From a virus, in the IMG/VR virus record IMGVR_UViG_3300036760_000042, positions 1 through 59,943 of that record: 59,943 bases of DNA, one strand, 5' to 3'. Below are positions 13,971-23,536 of this stretch, one piece after another (the first letter of the stretch is position 1; each line of letters starts with the position of its first letter). Both the position numbers and the translations under genes were made by a program. Below the pieces are notes generated by a model, which made no database searches, was not told where the DNA came from, and saw only the letters and a program-made list of their open reading frames with translations.

Positions 13971-16100
13971 GTGCCCATAGAGTCAGCCCAGACTGCTCGA
14001 TTCACCGGGAACCCGTTCAACTACCCGATCCTCTCCGGGGACGTACACCAGAGAGCCGTTCGGATGGTTTCAGAGCGGCTCAAGTACGGGGAGAACTTCC
14101 ACAAGTCGCAGTTCGAGCGGTTCTACCGTTACGAGCGGCTCTACAACATGGTCGCCAAGCGCAAGCAGGCTGACTGGAGAGCCAACGCATTCCTGCCCTA
14201 CGCCTTCTCAATCGTCGAGCAATCAGCGGCGATCAAGTGGCTCGCGCTGATGCTGACGAAGCCCTACGTCACAGTCACAGCCCGCATCGCGGAGCTAGAG
14301 GACGTTGCGGCCAGACGCGGCCAGATACTCGACTGGCGCTTCTCTGGTGACCTAGACCTGCCGACGCTGTCTGGCACCGCCTTCCGCCAGTGTGAGCGTT
14401 ACGGGAAGTCAATCATCGCGATTGCTCCGGACTGGTGCAGCAACACGATGGTCTACCGAGACTACACGGAACTCCCTACGGCACTCGGCCCGCAGGCCCG
14501 CATCGCATGGAAGAGCCGCGACGACAACACCTACAGGCTCAAGGCGCAGGTCGTGGACCTGACGGACTTCATCGGAGAGCCGGGCAAGCGCCGGATCAAT
14601 GGGCCGGACGGAATGCGTTGGACGATCCTGAAGCGCGTCAAGGATTACGACGAGCTTGAGGAGATGGAGGCGCGGCAGGAGATCGGCATTGCTGTCGGTG
14701 GGCAGCCTCTCAGTGCTTTGACATTCGGAATGCCAGCGGAGGCTTCCGAGAACTACAAGCTGCGCCGCTCGCTCATGGGCAGCGGCGGGGATCTGGAGCA
14801 AGACAAGGACCCCTACGCGAGGCCGGTCGAGCTTTCGGTGTTCCAAGGCTACGTCCCGCGCCACGGCTTTGTTGACCCGCAGATAGCCGAGATGGAAGCG
14901 CAAGACGGAAGAGACCCCTTCATGCGCCTCATCGTCATCGCGAACCGCCAGACATGCCTGATGAACATTGCCCTTCCGTGGGACCACCGGATGTGGGGAT
15001 ACGTGGAAATGGATACCGTCCCCGACCCCTACGAGTTCTGGGGGCGAGGGAAGATCCAGCCAGCCGAGCACCTGCTGTACGTCGCAAACGAAATCACGAA
15101 CATGCGACTCGACAACGTCAAGCAGGCGGTCCACGGCATGATCGGTGTCTGGGGCGACCGGATGCCAGCCGGATGGAAACGCCGAATGATGCTTCAACCG
15201 TGGGGGATCATAGAGACGGCAGGCCCAATCAACGAAGCCATTGGCCGCATCAACATGGGCGACGTCACCGCGAGTTCCTACGAGGAGCAGCAGCAACTCT
15301 GGACACTGATCCAAGAAACCAGCGCCATCAACGAGACCATGATGGGCGCTCCGGGGCCGTCCAGAACCTACGGGGAGCACGCATTGAAGGCAGAGAGCGC
15401 CAGCAAGCGGCTCCAGTTCGAGCTTGTCGGGCAGTCCCAGCAACTGCTCGCGTATCCGTTCGGCCTGTCCGGGTTCGTCACGAAGCTCGACCGCCAGTAT
15501 CTGCCCCTGCCGGTCTACGTTGGCGTTGTCAGGCCAGACTCACCAGACGATTTCATGACCATCAAGATGCGGCCATCGGATTTCTCGGCGGACGACCGGT
15601 ACTTCCAGTACCAGCCGACTGGCGCAACCGAGGGTATCAACCTTGCCGCAAAGCGTTCCGACCTCGAACAGATGATCGGGGCGCTCGCGCCACTGCTGCC
15701 GATGCTCCTTCCGATGGGCTTTAACGTCGCGGAACTCGCATCGACAATCATCAAGACCTTCGGGTCGGACCCGAAGCGGTTCTTCCCGCCACTGATTGGG
15801 GCAGACTCAGCGCTTCAACCGGGGATGGGTTCCCCGGGAGACCTGCCGCAGGGGATGGGGCAGGGTCCGGGCGGAGCGCCGATGGGGCCGGGAGGGCCGG
15901 GGGGGCTGGTGCCGCCAGACATGGGCCAGATGCCCGGGGGAATGGGTCAGATGCCGGGAGGCATGGGCATGGGCGCACCTATGGGCGGAGGGCTGCCGCC
16001 GCCTCCTCCGGTGATGGGGCGAGAGCCTACCGGCGGGATGATGGGAATGGGGCCGGGAATGAATCCAATTCTGTCGGCAATCATGTCGGGGAGGCGGTGA
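13971..16100 (+). CDS. Portal protein
   Basis: 709 residues; GTG start with GGAGA five bases upstream. Size, place between terminase and scaffold/capsid, and the pattern of podovirus portals support this (YRYERLYNMVAKRKQADWR; PYVTVTARIAE; the YEFWGRGKIQPAEHLL segment; then EEQQQLWTLIQETSAINE). About 610-705 is a Gly/Met/Pro-rich tail (GMGQGPGGAPMGPGGPGG type). The dodecameric ring is the DNA entry and exit channel. Confidence 0.85.
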   Translation: MPIESAQTARFTGNPFNYPILSGDVHQRAVRMVSERLKYGENFHKSQFERFYRYERLYNMVAKRKQADWRANAFLPYAFSIVEQSAAIKWLALMLTKPYVTVTARIAELEDVAARRGQILDWRFSGDLDLPTLSGTAFRQCERYGKSIIAIAPDWCSNTMVYRDYTELPTALGPQARIAWKSRDDNTYRLKAQVVDLTDFIGEPGKRRINGPDGMRWTILKRVKDYDELEEMEARQEIGIAVGGQPLSALTFGMPAEASENYKLRRSLMGSGGDLEQDKDPYARPVELSVFQGYVPRHGFVDPQIAEMEAQDGRDPFMRLIVIANRQTCLMNIALPWDHRMWGYVEMDTVPDPYEFWGRGKIQPAEHLLYVANEITNMRLDNVKQAVHGMIGVWGDRMPAGWKRRMMLQPWGIIETAGPINEAIGRINMGDVTASSYEEQQQLWTLIQETSAINETMMGAPGPSRTYGEHALKAESASKRLQFELVGQSQQLLAYPFGLSGFVTKLDRQYLPLPVYVGVVRPDSPDDFMTIKMRPSDFSADDRYFQYQPTGATEGINLAAKRSDLEQMIGALAPLLPMLLPMGFNVAELASTIIKTFGSDPKRFFPPLIGADSALQPGMGSPGDLPQGMGQGPGGAPMGPGGPGGLVPPDMGQMPGGMGQMPGGMGMGAPMGGGLPPPPPVMGREPTGGMMGMGPGMNPILSAIMSGRR

Positions 16101-16103
16101 GTG

Positions 16104-16472
16104 ATGGCAGATGACTTTGAGTACGACGAGAAGGAAGCTACCCTGATATGGTATCGGCTCGTGAACTCGGACGACTACAAAGCGTGCGTGCAGTTCGAGG
16201 CGACGATGCGGTTGTCGAAGGCCATCTCGGACGGGCTTGACCGCAGCATGTCTGGCAGCGACCGCGATGCGGCCTCCGGGCGCGCCGAGGCATGGACCGT
16301 GGTGTCGAACTGGGGGCCGTACTACACGAAGATGTACGAAGACCTCAAGCGCGAGCAGTCTGATGTGCGCGTCGGCGATGCCGAGGCCCCCCCTCGGTGG
16401 CCCGAAGAATCCAAGGCTGACGTGCCCGCAGAGGCTGACAGGCGGTGGCCGTACTCGGAGCCAGTCCTATGA
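16104..16472 (+). CDS. Hypothetical protein, 122 aa
   Basis: ATG 16104 is preferred (GAGG upstream); a GTG lies at 16101. Helical N-terminus (EYDEKEATLIWYRLVNSDD), then a polar, acidic tail ending RRWPYSEPVL. Part of the portal-scaffold interval. Function unknown. Confidence 0.7.
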   Translation: MADDFEYDEKEATLIWYRLVNSDDYKACVQFEATMRLSKAISDGLDRSMSGSDRDAASGRAEAWTVVSNWGPYYTKMYEDLKREQSDVRVGDAEAPPRWPEESKADVPAEADRRWPYSEPVL

Positions 16473-16660
16473 GCAACGACCCCTCCCCGTGGGCAGAGTG
16501 GTCCGAGCCCTTCCCTGAGCCTGAGCGAGCCTCTACGGCGGAACTCCTTCGCGAAGCAGTGCAGGACCGGCGCGAAGAGGAGGCGGAGTCGCAAAAGAAT
16601 GCGCTGCTCTACGAGAAATACGCCAACCGCATGACCCGAGACGGCAGGATCATCCTCTAG
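16469..16660 (+). CDS. Hypothetical protein, 63 aa
   Basis: ATG 16469 overlaps the preceding stop by 4 bases, with CGGAG upstream. Trp/Pro-rich start, then a charged helix (ELLREAVQDRREEEAESQKN). No family recognised. Confidence 0.65.
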   Translation: MSNDPSPWAEWSEPFPEPERASTAELLREAVQDRREEEAESQKNALLYEKYANRMTRDGRIIL

Positions 16661-16699
16661 CCGCACGACACCCTCCCCGCTGTGCCTATGTTTGCCACC

Positions 16700-16732
16700 G
16701 TAGTCCCCCTGCTATCGCAGGACGACGACTAC
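16700..16732 (+). promoter_or_regulatory. Two-part stem-loop before the scaffold gene
   Basis: Outer arms GTAGTC (16700..16705) and GACTAC (16727..16732) enclose a second stem CCTGC-TATC-GCAGG (16708..16721). It fills the only sizeable gap between portal-associated genes and the scaffold/capsid pair. It may separate or stabilise the highly expressed capsid message. Confidence 0.5.
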
Positions 16733-16744
16733 GTGAGGTGACAT

Positions 16745-17809
16745 ATGGACTTGCCACGATTCAACCCCGAAGGACAGGGCGCGCAGGGCACAGGGAATAT
16801 CCCCCCCGAAGCGTTCCGTCAGGGACTCTCACCAGCAGACCTAGACCTGCTCGGCGCGACTACGCGACCGGAAGATAACCCGGCAGTGCAGTCGACCATG
16901 AACCAGCAGGTGGACGCGATGCTGGCAGAGACTGGACTTGCCACGCCCTCGGAAGGCCCCGGGACTGCAGCCGTGGAGGCTGAAAGCCCGACGACGCCGA
17001 CCCCGCAAGGTCAAGCGCCAGAAGACAGCAGAGACGAGAAGCTCGAGCGCCTCAGAGGGAAGTACGGAGACAACTACGACGAGCTTGCCAAGGCGTACCT
17101 GAACATCAATCGCACGAGTCTTCAGACGAATCAGGAAAACGCAGACCTTCGCAGGGAGCTTTCCGAGATCAAGTCGATGCTCGGAGAGCGGCAATACTCC
17201 CCTGAGCAGGCAAGACTGCCGCAGGCCGAAGCGCCGCTCACCCCGGACGACTTCTACCGCGACCCGATTGCGACCACGAGCAAGATCATCTCCGAGCAGC
17301 TTGTCGGGTTTGCTCAGGCTCTGGAGTCGCAGAGGGTGAACGAACAGCGGGAAAATCAGTTCCGGCAAACGGTCGAGAAGCGCCAGACAGAGATCGAGCG
17401 CCTGTCCCCCATCATGGAGGACATCGCAGGCAGACGCCCAGAGCTATACCGCGCCCTGCCCCGCGAAACAGCGTTGGACCTTCTTCTGGAGCAGGCCAGA
17501 GACCGGGAGGCCGCAACCCGTGGTGTCGCTCTCCAGAGCGAACTGTACCAGACCATGGGCTGGCATCCAGCGACACCGACCAACACCGCCCCGCCTGTCG
17601 GCGCGGGTGGGTTCCCTGTTGGCGGCGTGGCATCGACGCGAGCGGTTGCTCCTCCGCAAGGCTCCGGGCCAACGCCGGGGCAAGGATGGGCCAACACGGG
17701 CGCGATGCAGCGGCTCATGCGTTCAACTCCTGACACGTCCAGCGAAGACCGTGCGCTAAACGAGGTGTTGAAGGAACGCCAGTTTGGCGAGCATATCCCC
17801 ATCTACTGA
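16745..17809 (+). CDS. Scaffolding protein
   Basis: 354 residues. Acidic, Pro/Gly/Gln-rich N-terminus; a coiled coil at about 95-150 (EKLERLRGKYGDNYDELAKA; ENADLRRELSEIKSML) and another at about 185-235; a disordered Gly/Pro tail ending in a short charged segment. This build and its position directly before the capsid gene are those of podovirus scaffolds, which template the prohead and leave before packaging. Confidence 0.75.
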   Translation: MDLPRFNPEGQGAQGTGNIPPEAFRQGLSPADLDLLGATTRPEDNPAVQSTMNQQVDAMLAETGLATPSEGPGTAAVEAESPTTPTPQGQAPEDSRDEKLERLRGKYGDNYDELAKAYLNINRTSLQTNQENADLRRELSEIKSMLGERQYSPEQARLPQAEAPLTPDDFYRDPIATTSKIISEQLVGFAQALESQRVNEQRENQFRQTVEKRQTEIERLSPIMEDIAGRRPELYRALPRETALDLLLEQARDREAATRGVALQSELYQTMGWHPATPTNTAPPVGAGGFPVGGVASTRAVAPPQGSGPTPGQGWANTGAMQRLMRSTPDTSSEDRALNEVLKERQFGEHIPIY

Positions 17810-17828
17810 TGGGTAAGGAGAAGCAGCC

Positions 17829-18800
17829 ATGCCCTTGAACAGTCTAAACCTAGCGACAGCTTTCACGGGAGGTCCGTACCGGGAAGACCTGATGGATGTG
17901 ATCAACATCATCAGCCCGACTGACACCCCGTGCTACACGATGTTCCGAAAGGTGGCGGTCTCGAACGTCCTCACCGAGTGGCTCACAGACAAGCTCGACG
18001 TCGCCGCGTCCAACGCGGTTGGCGAGGGTACGTCCGCTGTTGAGCAGGCGATGACGGCTCGCGTACGGCTCAGCAACGTCACTCAGATTTCCAGAGAATG
18101 CTACGACGTGTCAGACACCCTGCGTGCGATCAATGCCGCAGGCATCAGAGACGAGTTCCGGTACCAGATGGGCCGGGCGATGCGCCAGTGGAAGCGAGAT
18201 GTCGAGCACGACATCATCGCTGGCAGCGCACTGACGAGCACCTCGGCGACCGCGCTTCGCTGTGCGCGGGGCCTGTACCGAACGCTCGTTCTGTTCGACT
18301 CGCTCACGGCGACAGCAGCCGCGAGCACGCTGAACGTGCAGGAAGACGAGATCAACGCTCGCCTGATGGCCGTGTGGACCAACGGTGGTCTGTGCGACTA
18401 CATCCTGTGCACTCCGCTCCAGAAGCGGGCGATCTCCAGCGGGTTCGCTGGCTCGGTGAACACTCGGCGCAACTCGCAGGTGTCCGAGAACACGGTGGTC
18501 AACGTGGTGGACTTCTACCTGTCCGACTTCGGGCAGGTGAAGGTCCTTCCGCATCGCTGGTTCACGAGCGCCGCTCCGTCGAGCACGAATCTTCAGACGT
18601 GTACGTTCCTGATCCAGTCGGACAAGTGGGTGCTCGGATTCCTCAGGCCACCCAAGAACGTCCCGCTGGCGAAGGTCGGCTCGTCTGAGAAGGCGATGGT
18701 CGAAGGCGAGTGGACACTCATCGGGTTGCATCCGTCTGCGAACTCGTTCCTTAGCGGACACGCTTCTGGGACGTACAACGACAGCTTCCCGCTCAACTAA
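17829..18800 (+). CDS. Major capsid protein (HK97 fold, SU10-like)
   Basis: 323 residues. ISPTDTPCYTMFRK near the N-terminus, then a region ending ISRECYDVSDTLRAINAAG and a helix with QMGRAMRQWKRDVEHDIIAG match the pattern of the SU10-type capsid family (DUF5309). Good SD (AAGGAGAAGC). No protease or maturation cleavage gene was recognised nearby, so maturation may be non-proteolytic. The gene is bounded by stem-loops on both sides, consistent with very high expression. Confidence 0.85.
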   Translation: MPLNSLNLATAFTGGPYREDLMDVINIISPTDTPCYTMFRKVAVSNVLTEWLTDKLDVAASNAVGEGTSAVEQAMTARVRLSNVTQISRECYDVSDTLRAINAAGIRDEFRYQMGRAMRQWKRDVEHDIIAGSALTSTSATALRCARGLYRTLVLFDSLTATAAASTLNVQEDEINARLMAVWTNGGLCDYILCTPLQKRAISSGFAGSVNTRRNSQVSENTVVNVVDFYLSDFGQVKVLPHRWFTSAAPSSTNLQTCTFLIQSDKWVLGFLRPPKNVPLAKVGSSEKAMVEGEWTLIGLHPSANSFLSGHASGTYNDSFPLN

Positions 18801-18807
18801 CACCTAT

Positions 18808-18846
18808 GACAGTGCCTGCGGCCCGCTTGTGGTCGTGGGCACTGTC
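18808..18846 (+). promoter_or_regulatory. Stem-loop after the capsid gene
   Basis: GACAGTGCC (18808..18816) pairs perfectly with GGCACTGTC (18838..18846) across a 21-base loop. There is no U-run, only TTGAGG. A partial terminator or an mRNA-stabilising 3' end for the capsid message is likely. Confidence 0.6.
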
Positions 18847-18860
18847 TTGAGGGCCATTCT

Positions 18861-19169
18861 ATGGGAATGAGTTACACGACAACGGCGATAACGACGACGG
18901 GGACTCAGGCAATAGTCGCTGCTGCAGCAGGCCGCTCAGTCATTGTCCACGGGTACAGCATAAGCATCGCTACCGCTGGGACAGCCACATGGAAAGACAG
19001 CGCTGCCGTCGCGATATCGGGGGCCATGACGCTGGCTGTCGGGGTGGCGGCGGCAATGTCGACATCGTCAATCCCATGCCTAAGAACACCGGTTGGCACC
19101 GGGCTGAGTATTACTGCGACGGGTGGGGGGACGCTCGCCGGTCACGCTACATGGAGCTATGACGTCTGA
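18861..19169 (+). CDS. Small beta-rich head protein, 102 aa
   Basis: ATG 18861 (GAGGG upstream); a further ATG is two codons in. Dominated by Ala/Thr/Gly/Ser and beta strands (TTTGTQAIVAAAAGRSVIVH, SISIATAGTATWKD). Resembles head-decoration proteins in composition, and 20362..20685 is similar in style. The role is inferred from position after the capsid gene. Confidence 0.65.
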   Translation: MGMSYTTTAITTTGTQAIVAAAAGRSVIVHGYSISIATAGTATWKDSAAVAISGAMTLAVGVAAAMSTSSIPCLRTPVGTGLSITATGGGTLAGHATWSYDV

Positions 19170-19729
19170 TGGGATCTCTCCTGTTTGCTCCGATCTCCGC
19201 CGTGGCCGTCGGTGGTGCGGTAGAGATCGCGCCGCGCACTAGGCGCGGGACCACGGTAGCCACTGGATTCGCTGCCCAGCTATCACCGCAAGTCCCGACG
19301 GTAACTGGCCCAGATTTCGGAGACATCGTAGCCGGGGACATTGTGTATTACGACATCGCGGCGGTGGCCCCGTCGCTAGCCACCAAGTACACGGTGGTTT
19401 CTACCGTCGGGGAGAACCTGACGTTGTCGTGGTCCGACGCCCCAGCATCGCGCACCGTTGTGGCAGGGAAGATTTTCAGCCCGGGCAATCATTCTCTCGG
19501 CGTCCTCAAGGTGCTGGGATATCAGGTGTCGACGACGCTGGACACAGGGACGGTCGCGTTTGCATCCGGCGTAACCGCGCTCACCGGGGCAAAGACCCTG
19601 TTGGCAGGCCGACCGGACTCGGTCTCGGTCGGGACGGTCCCGGTCTGCACATCGCTGCCAAATCAGATGCTCTACGTGCTGACGACGACTGCCGGGACAT
19701 TGAGCGGGTTTGCGGTCACGTCATCCTAA
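19169..19729 (+). CDS. Beta-rich virion protein, 186 aa
   Basis: ATG 19169 shares a base with the preceding stop. Thr/Val/Gly/Ala-rich throughout, with strands such as AGDIVYYDIAAVAPSLATKY. Probably a head decoration or head-fibre component. No named family recognised. Confidence 0.65.
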   Translation: MGSLLFAPISAVAVGGAVEIAPRTRRGTTVATGFAAQLSPQVPTVTGPDFGDIVAGDIVYYDIAAVAPSLATKYTVVSTVGENLTLSWSDAPASRTVVAGKIFSPGNHSLGVLKVLGYQVSTTLDTGTVAFASGVTALTGAKTLLAGRPDSVSVGTVPVCTSLPNQMLYVLTTTAGTLSGFAVTSS

Positions 19730-19750
19730 CGGATTGAGGGGGAGGCAGTC

Positions 19751-20344
19751 ATGTCGGAAGACGGAAAGAACTACAGCCCATCGTACTTGGCCGAGATGAA
19801 CGTCGGTCGGAAGTGGCTACTCAATACTCCAGACGGGAGGATGGCCACGGATCACCTCAGGCGGTCGTTCGGGAAGATGGCCGATGACGCTCTGAGCGAC
19901 GGCAAGTGGGTCCCGTGGGATGACATCGTGAAAGAGTACCGGGGCGGGGTGATGCTCGCGGCCTCGAACAAAGAGGCCCGAGAAGCGTTTGAACTCGCCC
20001 GGCATTCGACAACAGCCCTTGGCTCGCCGTTGCCGGGCAAGAGCAGGCTGATGCGCTTCTTCAGCCCCCCGCAGGGCTACGTGTTCCGAAGGATCACGGA
20101 GTCAGGGGACGCCAAGTATTGGGAGACGCCCATCAACGTGATGCGCGAGGCGCTCAGGGAAGAAAACGCCGCGTACCTGTGCGTCCCTCGCTGGGTGATT
20201 GCCGCGCACCTCGAATCTCTCTTGCCACGTAATCCGAAGTCCACTCGTGACGAAGCTCAGGCGGCAGGGAACCTGCTCATCATGCCAGAGAACACATCGA
20301 CAGTCGTGTCGGACTTCGACACGGCGACACCCACCATTACCTAA
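19751..20344 (+). CDS. Hypothetical virion-region protein, 197 aa
   Basis: ATG 19751 with GGGGGAGG upstream. Mixed alpha/beta (RKWLLNTPDGRMATDHLRRS; DDIVKEYRGGVMLAASN). No motif recognised. Lies between head-decoration candidates. Confidence 0.7.
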   Translation: MSEDGKNYSPSYLAEMNVGRKWLLNTPDGRMATDHLRRSFGKMADDALSDGKWVPWDDIVKEYRGGVMLAASNKEAREAFELARHSTTALGSPLPGKSRLMRFFSPPQGYVFRRITESGDAKYWETPINVMREALREENAAYLCVPRWVIAAHLESLLPRNPKSTRDEAQAAGNLLIMPENTSTVVSDFDTATPTIT

Positions 20345-20361
20345 GAAACCAAGGAGAAACC

Positions 20362-20685
20362 ATGGATGTTCTAGGAGCACTGAAGGTCGGCGGTGGCGTA
20401 GCGTCAGAGGTCAAGAGCATCGTCTGGGCTAGCACGACGATTGACATCTCCGCTAGCATTGCCCCAACAGCACAGAGTTCGTACAGCGCAGTCGCCGTTG
20501 GGTTCAGGACGAATCACAACGTGATGGCTGAGTGGGGGTCAGCCACCACCTCCGCGAAGGGCGCTGTCTTCCACGGGGCCGCGTGTCTTACCGCCGACAC
20601 TGTCACCCTGACCTGCTACAACCCCGCCTCCTTCATTTGCAGTGGCTCCGCGGCGGAACCCGTCCTCGTCGTTGGGTGGCGGTAG
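20362..20685 (+). CDS. Small beta-rich virion protein, 107 aa
   Basis: ATG 20362 with AAGGAG upstream. Ser/Thr/Ala/Val-rich beta protein (IVWASTTIDISASIAPTAQS; DTVTLTCYNPASF), similar in style and size to the 18861 product. Head decoration is a reasonable guess. Confidence 0.65.
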   Translation: MDVLGALKVGGGVASEVKSIVWASTTIDISASIAPTAQSSYSAVAVGFRTNHNVMAEWGSATTSAKGAVFHGAACLTADTVTLTCYNPASFICSGSAAEPVLVVGWR

Positions 20686-20686
20686 T

Positions 20687-22762
20687 ATGCAGAGAACGCT
20701 TTCGGTCATCATCCCCACCCGAGGCAAGCTGGATCTGGTGCAGCGCGGACTTCGTGCACTCATCGCGCACGTTCCTGACGGCGTTGTGCTGGATACGGTG
20801 CTAGTTGAGCACGGAGGAACCCTCTGCCAGAACCTTGGCACCTCGGATGGGTTTGCAAGGGCGAACATCAAATGGATAGCTGCGCCCGAGACAGCCTCGT
20901 ACTCTGAGATGAATAATCTGGGCGTGGCGGCGGCAGAGGCCGGGACCCCACTGCTGTTCATGAACAACGATGTCGTCCCGCAGGCTGGATGTGTTGCCGC
21001 GATGCTCGCAGTGCTTGACGCGCACGCGGACGTTGGGGTCGCGGGGGCAAAGCTCCTGCACAATGACGGCACTATCCAGCATCTCGGCGTGGCGTTCGGG
21101 ATAGACGGGGTCCCTCATCACGTGGGCTGGGGGCGCGACCCCGAGACGTTCGCGCCAGCGACACGGAACGATTACTACGACTGCGTTACCTTCGCGCTCG
21201 CCTTGGTTCGCCGCGAGGTATGGGACGACGTCGGTGGCCTGTGTCCGGAGTACTTCTTCAACTACGAAGACATCGACTTCTGCCTCTCGGCGCGAGAGAA
21301 GGGGTGGCGGTGCTATGTCGATATGGCCGCGACTGCACTGCACGATGAGGGTGCCTCCGCGTCTGACAGAAACACCAAGGACCACGGCCAGCGCCGCAAC
21401 TGGGATGTCTTGGTGAAGCGCTGGGTGACCGGTGGTCGGATCAAGAAGGCTCTCGGGCTACCGTTATCGGGCAGGATGTTCTCGCATCAGGCGTCCGCGT
21501 CCTACAACGTGGCTTTCCTCCCATGGGTGCGTGGCGGTGGAGTAACCGAGTGGCGGCTTGAGGCCCCTGCCAGAAAAATCGCAAAGAAGAAGCTCATGAA
21601 TACAGTGCTGGTCTACGGAGACATGCCATCGGCTCAGGTCATCGAGACGCTGGCATCTGCGCATGTCGCCGTGATGCACGGGTTCACGGATGACTGGATT
21701 TCGGCTATCGCTAAGGACAAGTCGGGTCGCCCGTTCGCGATGGTGTACGACTACGATGACCACCCGCTCCACATCAGCCCGTATGCTCAGGCGTACGCCT
21801 CGTTCGGAACCAAAGAGATTTACATGGTGGACACGGTTACCGGGGATAGGGAGTGGCTGTGGCGCGACGGGCAGAACCGGCTCGACCTGCAAAGAAACCG
21901 GGTGCGGTTGGAAAAGCAGATGTCGATCTTGGCAAACGTGGACTGCGTTACAACGTCAACGGCCCCACTCGCCGGATTTTTCAAGACCCTGAACGCCAAC
22001 GTGAAGGTCCTGCCGAACGCCATAGACTTCGACCTCTATAGGGACTGGAACGTCCTGTGGGAGAGGAAGACGTCTGGCCGTATTCGCATTGGGTGGCATG
22101 GAGGGGACAACCATTGGCATGACATAAGCCAGATTGGCCCCGCACTGACGGCCTACGTCAACGCCCACGATGTCGAGTTGGTTCTGTTCGGAGCGTTCTA
22201 CCGGGGGCCTTTCAAGGGCATCGACGAGAGCAAGGTTGTCGAGGAGGACTGGGTTCACATTCAGGCGTTCCCGCACAAGCTCGCCGCCCTTGGGATCGAC
22301 ATCGCGGTGGTCCCTCTGGCCAATCCGGATGATCAGTTCATGGAGTTCAACCGGCACAAGAGCGGGATCAAGTACTTGGAGTACGCAGCGCTGCGGATTC
22401 CATCTCTGGTTGCAGGTGGCCGCGATGCGTACGATATGTGCGTGAATGGCTCCAATGCGCTCACCTACGACTCCGACGAAGAGTTCGAGGCCCAGCTAGA
22501 CCGGCTGGTCAGAGATTCAAAGCTCAGGAAGTCCATCGGGTCGGCGGCATTTGACTACGTCAAGGAGTTCCACGACCTCGACAAGAACATCTACGAGTGG
22601 TGCGACCTCTACTCGTCGCTTGCGGAGACATCTGCGGCCAGCCGCATCGAGCAGGAGGCGTTGCTGTCGGAGCCGAAGGACCTCGACCTGCGGGGCGCTT
22701 CCAGTAACGCCGCCGGAGAAGGCGCAATCGTGATCCCGTTCCCGTCGCAGGCAGCCGTCTGA
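20687..22762 (+). CDS. Two-domain glycosyltransferase, 691 aa
   Basis: Residues 1-250 are a GT-A family 2 enzyme: LSVIIPTRGKLDLVQRGLRA, then NNLGVAAAEAG, LLFMNNDVVP (nucleotide-sugar/metal motif NxDV) and a later YFFNYEDIDFCLSAREKGW (acceptor-site ED). Residues about 280-650 are GT-B-like: YDYDDHPLHISP, VDCVTTSTAPLAGFFK, then IRIGWHGGDNHWHDIS. Such fused enzymes decorate polysaccharides or glycoproteins. Set between head and tail genes, it may glycosylate virion proteins. Confidence 0.85.
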   Translation: MQRTLSVIIPTRGKLDLVQRGLRALIAHVPDGVVLDTVLVEHGGTLCQNLGTSDGFARANIKWIAAPETASYSEMNNLGVAAAEAGTPLLFMNNDVVPQAGCVAAMLAVLDAHADVGVAGAKLLHNDGTIQHLGVAFGIDGVPHHVGWGRDPETFAPATRNDYYDCVTFALALVRREVWDDVGGLCPEYFFNYEDIDFCLSAREKGWRCYVDMAATALHDEGASASDRNTKDHGQRRNWDVLVKRWVTGGRIKKALGLPLSGRMFSHQASASYNVAFLPWVRGGGVTEWRLEAPARKIAKKKLMNTVLVYGDMPSAQVIETLASAHVAVMHGFTDDWISAIAKDKSGRPFAMVYDYDDHPLHISPYAQAYASFGTKEIYMVDTVTGDREWLWRDGQNRLDLQRNRVRLEKQMSILANVDCVTTSTAPLAGFFKTLNANVKVLPNAIDFDLYRDWNVLWERKTSGRIRIGWHGGDNHWHDISQIGPALTAYVNAHDVELVLFGAFYRGPFKGIDESKVVEEDWVHIQAFPHKLAALGIDIAVVPLANPDDQFMEFNRHKSGIKYLEYAALRIPSLVAGGRDAYDMCVNGSNALTYDSDEEFEAQLDRLVRDSKLRKSIGSAAFDYVKEFHDLDKNIYEWCDLYSSLAETSAASRIEQEALLSEPKDLDLRGASSNAAGEGAIVIPFPSQAAV

Positions 22763-22771
22763 GGTGGACTG

Positions 22772-23527
22772 ATGGCGCTTATTATCACGACGACACCGAC
22801 TACCACCCCGGCTGGGAATCACGTCACCCTCGGCCAGATGGTTTCAGACGTGGCCGAATGGTATGGGTTCTCCGGAGACAACGAGCGAGAGGGTCTGTGC
22901 CGTCGTGCAATTCAGGGCGCAGTCCACGATCTGAACCGCAAGCGCCTCTGGCGTTTCAATCTGATAGAAGCGGCCAGCTTCAATACCGTGGTCGGTACGG
23001 CGACGTATTCGCTCACTACGATTGCGCCGCAACTCTGGCGCGTTTACAACCTGCGCAATTCATCGGCACCGGACTACACGCTGATGGGGACGCAGCAGGG
23101 CACATACGACATGATGTTCCAGAGCCAGTCGGGCGTCACGGGCGCGCCCTTTGCCAGAGTTGACTTCAACATCTACCGAGACAGCACGATAAAGATCCAG
23201 CCAGCGCCGGATGGCGTGTACTCGATGACGCTACGCTACTTCAAGGTCATCGACACGCCGACCGACGATACGGCGGGGCTTGACCTGCCTCAGCCCTATC
23301 AGACGATCCCGAAGTATCAGGCCCTTTACCACATGGGACTCTACGTCGGATCAAGGGAGGCCGACCGATGGAAGGGCGAGTACGAGCAGGGCGTCAAGGA
23401 CATGGAGATGATGGACGACGACACAGGTGACGAAATCCTCCGGTTCTACAACGTAGAAGAAGTGATGAGTAACGCCGCGCAATACGGGAATCTATCAAGC
23501 AGGCCAAGATACCTCGACTTCTACTAG
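22772..23527 (+). CDS. Head-tail adaptor-like protein
   Basis: 251 residues. A helical start (GQMVSDVAEWYGFSGDNERE, AIQGAVHDLNRKRLWRF), then a beta-rich middle (YSLTTIAPQLWRVYNLR) and a helical end (ALYHMGLYVGSREADRWK) follow the plan of podovirus adaptor proteins that sit under the portal (gp4-like). Position before spike and nozzle genes supports this. Tentative. Confidence 0.6.
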   Translation: MALIITTTPTTTPAGNHVTLGQMVSDVAEWYGFSGDNEREGLCRRAIQGAVHDLNRKRLWRFNLIEAASFNTVVGTATYSLTTIAPQLWRVYNLRNSSAPDYTLMGTQQGTYDMMFQSQSGVTGAPFARVDFNIYRDSTIKIQPAPDGVYSMTLRYFKVIDTPTDDTAGLDLPQPYQTIPKYQALYHMGLYVGSREADRWKGEYEQGVKDMEMMDDDTGDEILRFYNVEEVMSNAAQYGNLSSRPRYLDFY

Positions 23528-23536
23528 GAGCATCAA

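Noticed and set aside
14409-15443. Long open frame opposite the portal gene
   Set aside because: It mirrors the third-position GC pattern of the portal gene, has no SD, and its product is Leu/His/Arg-rich as expected for an antisense shadow.
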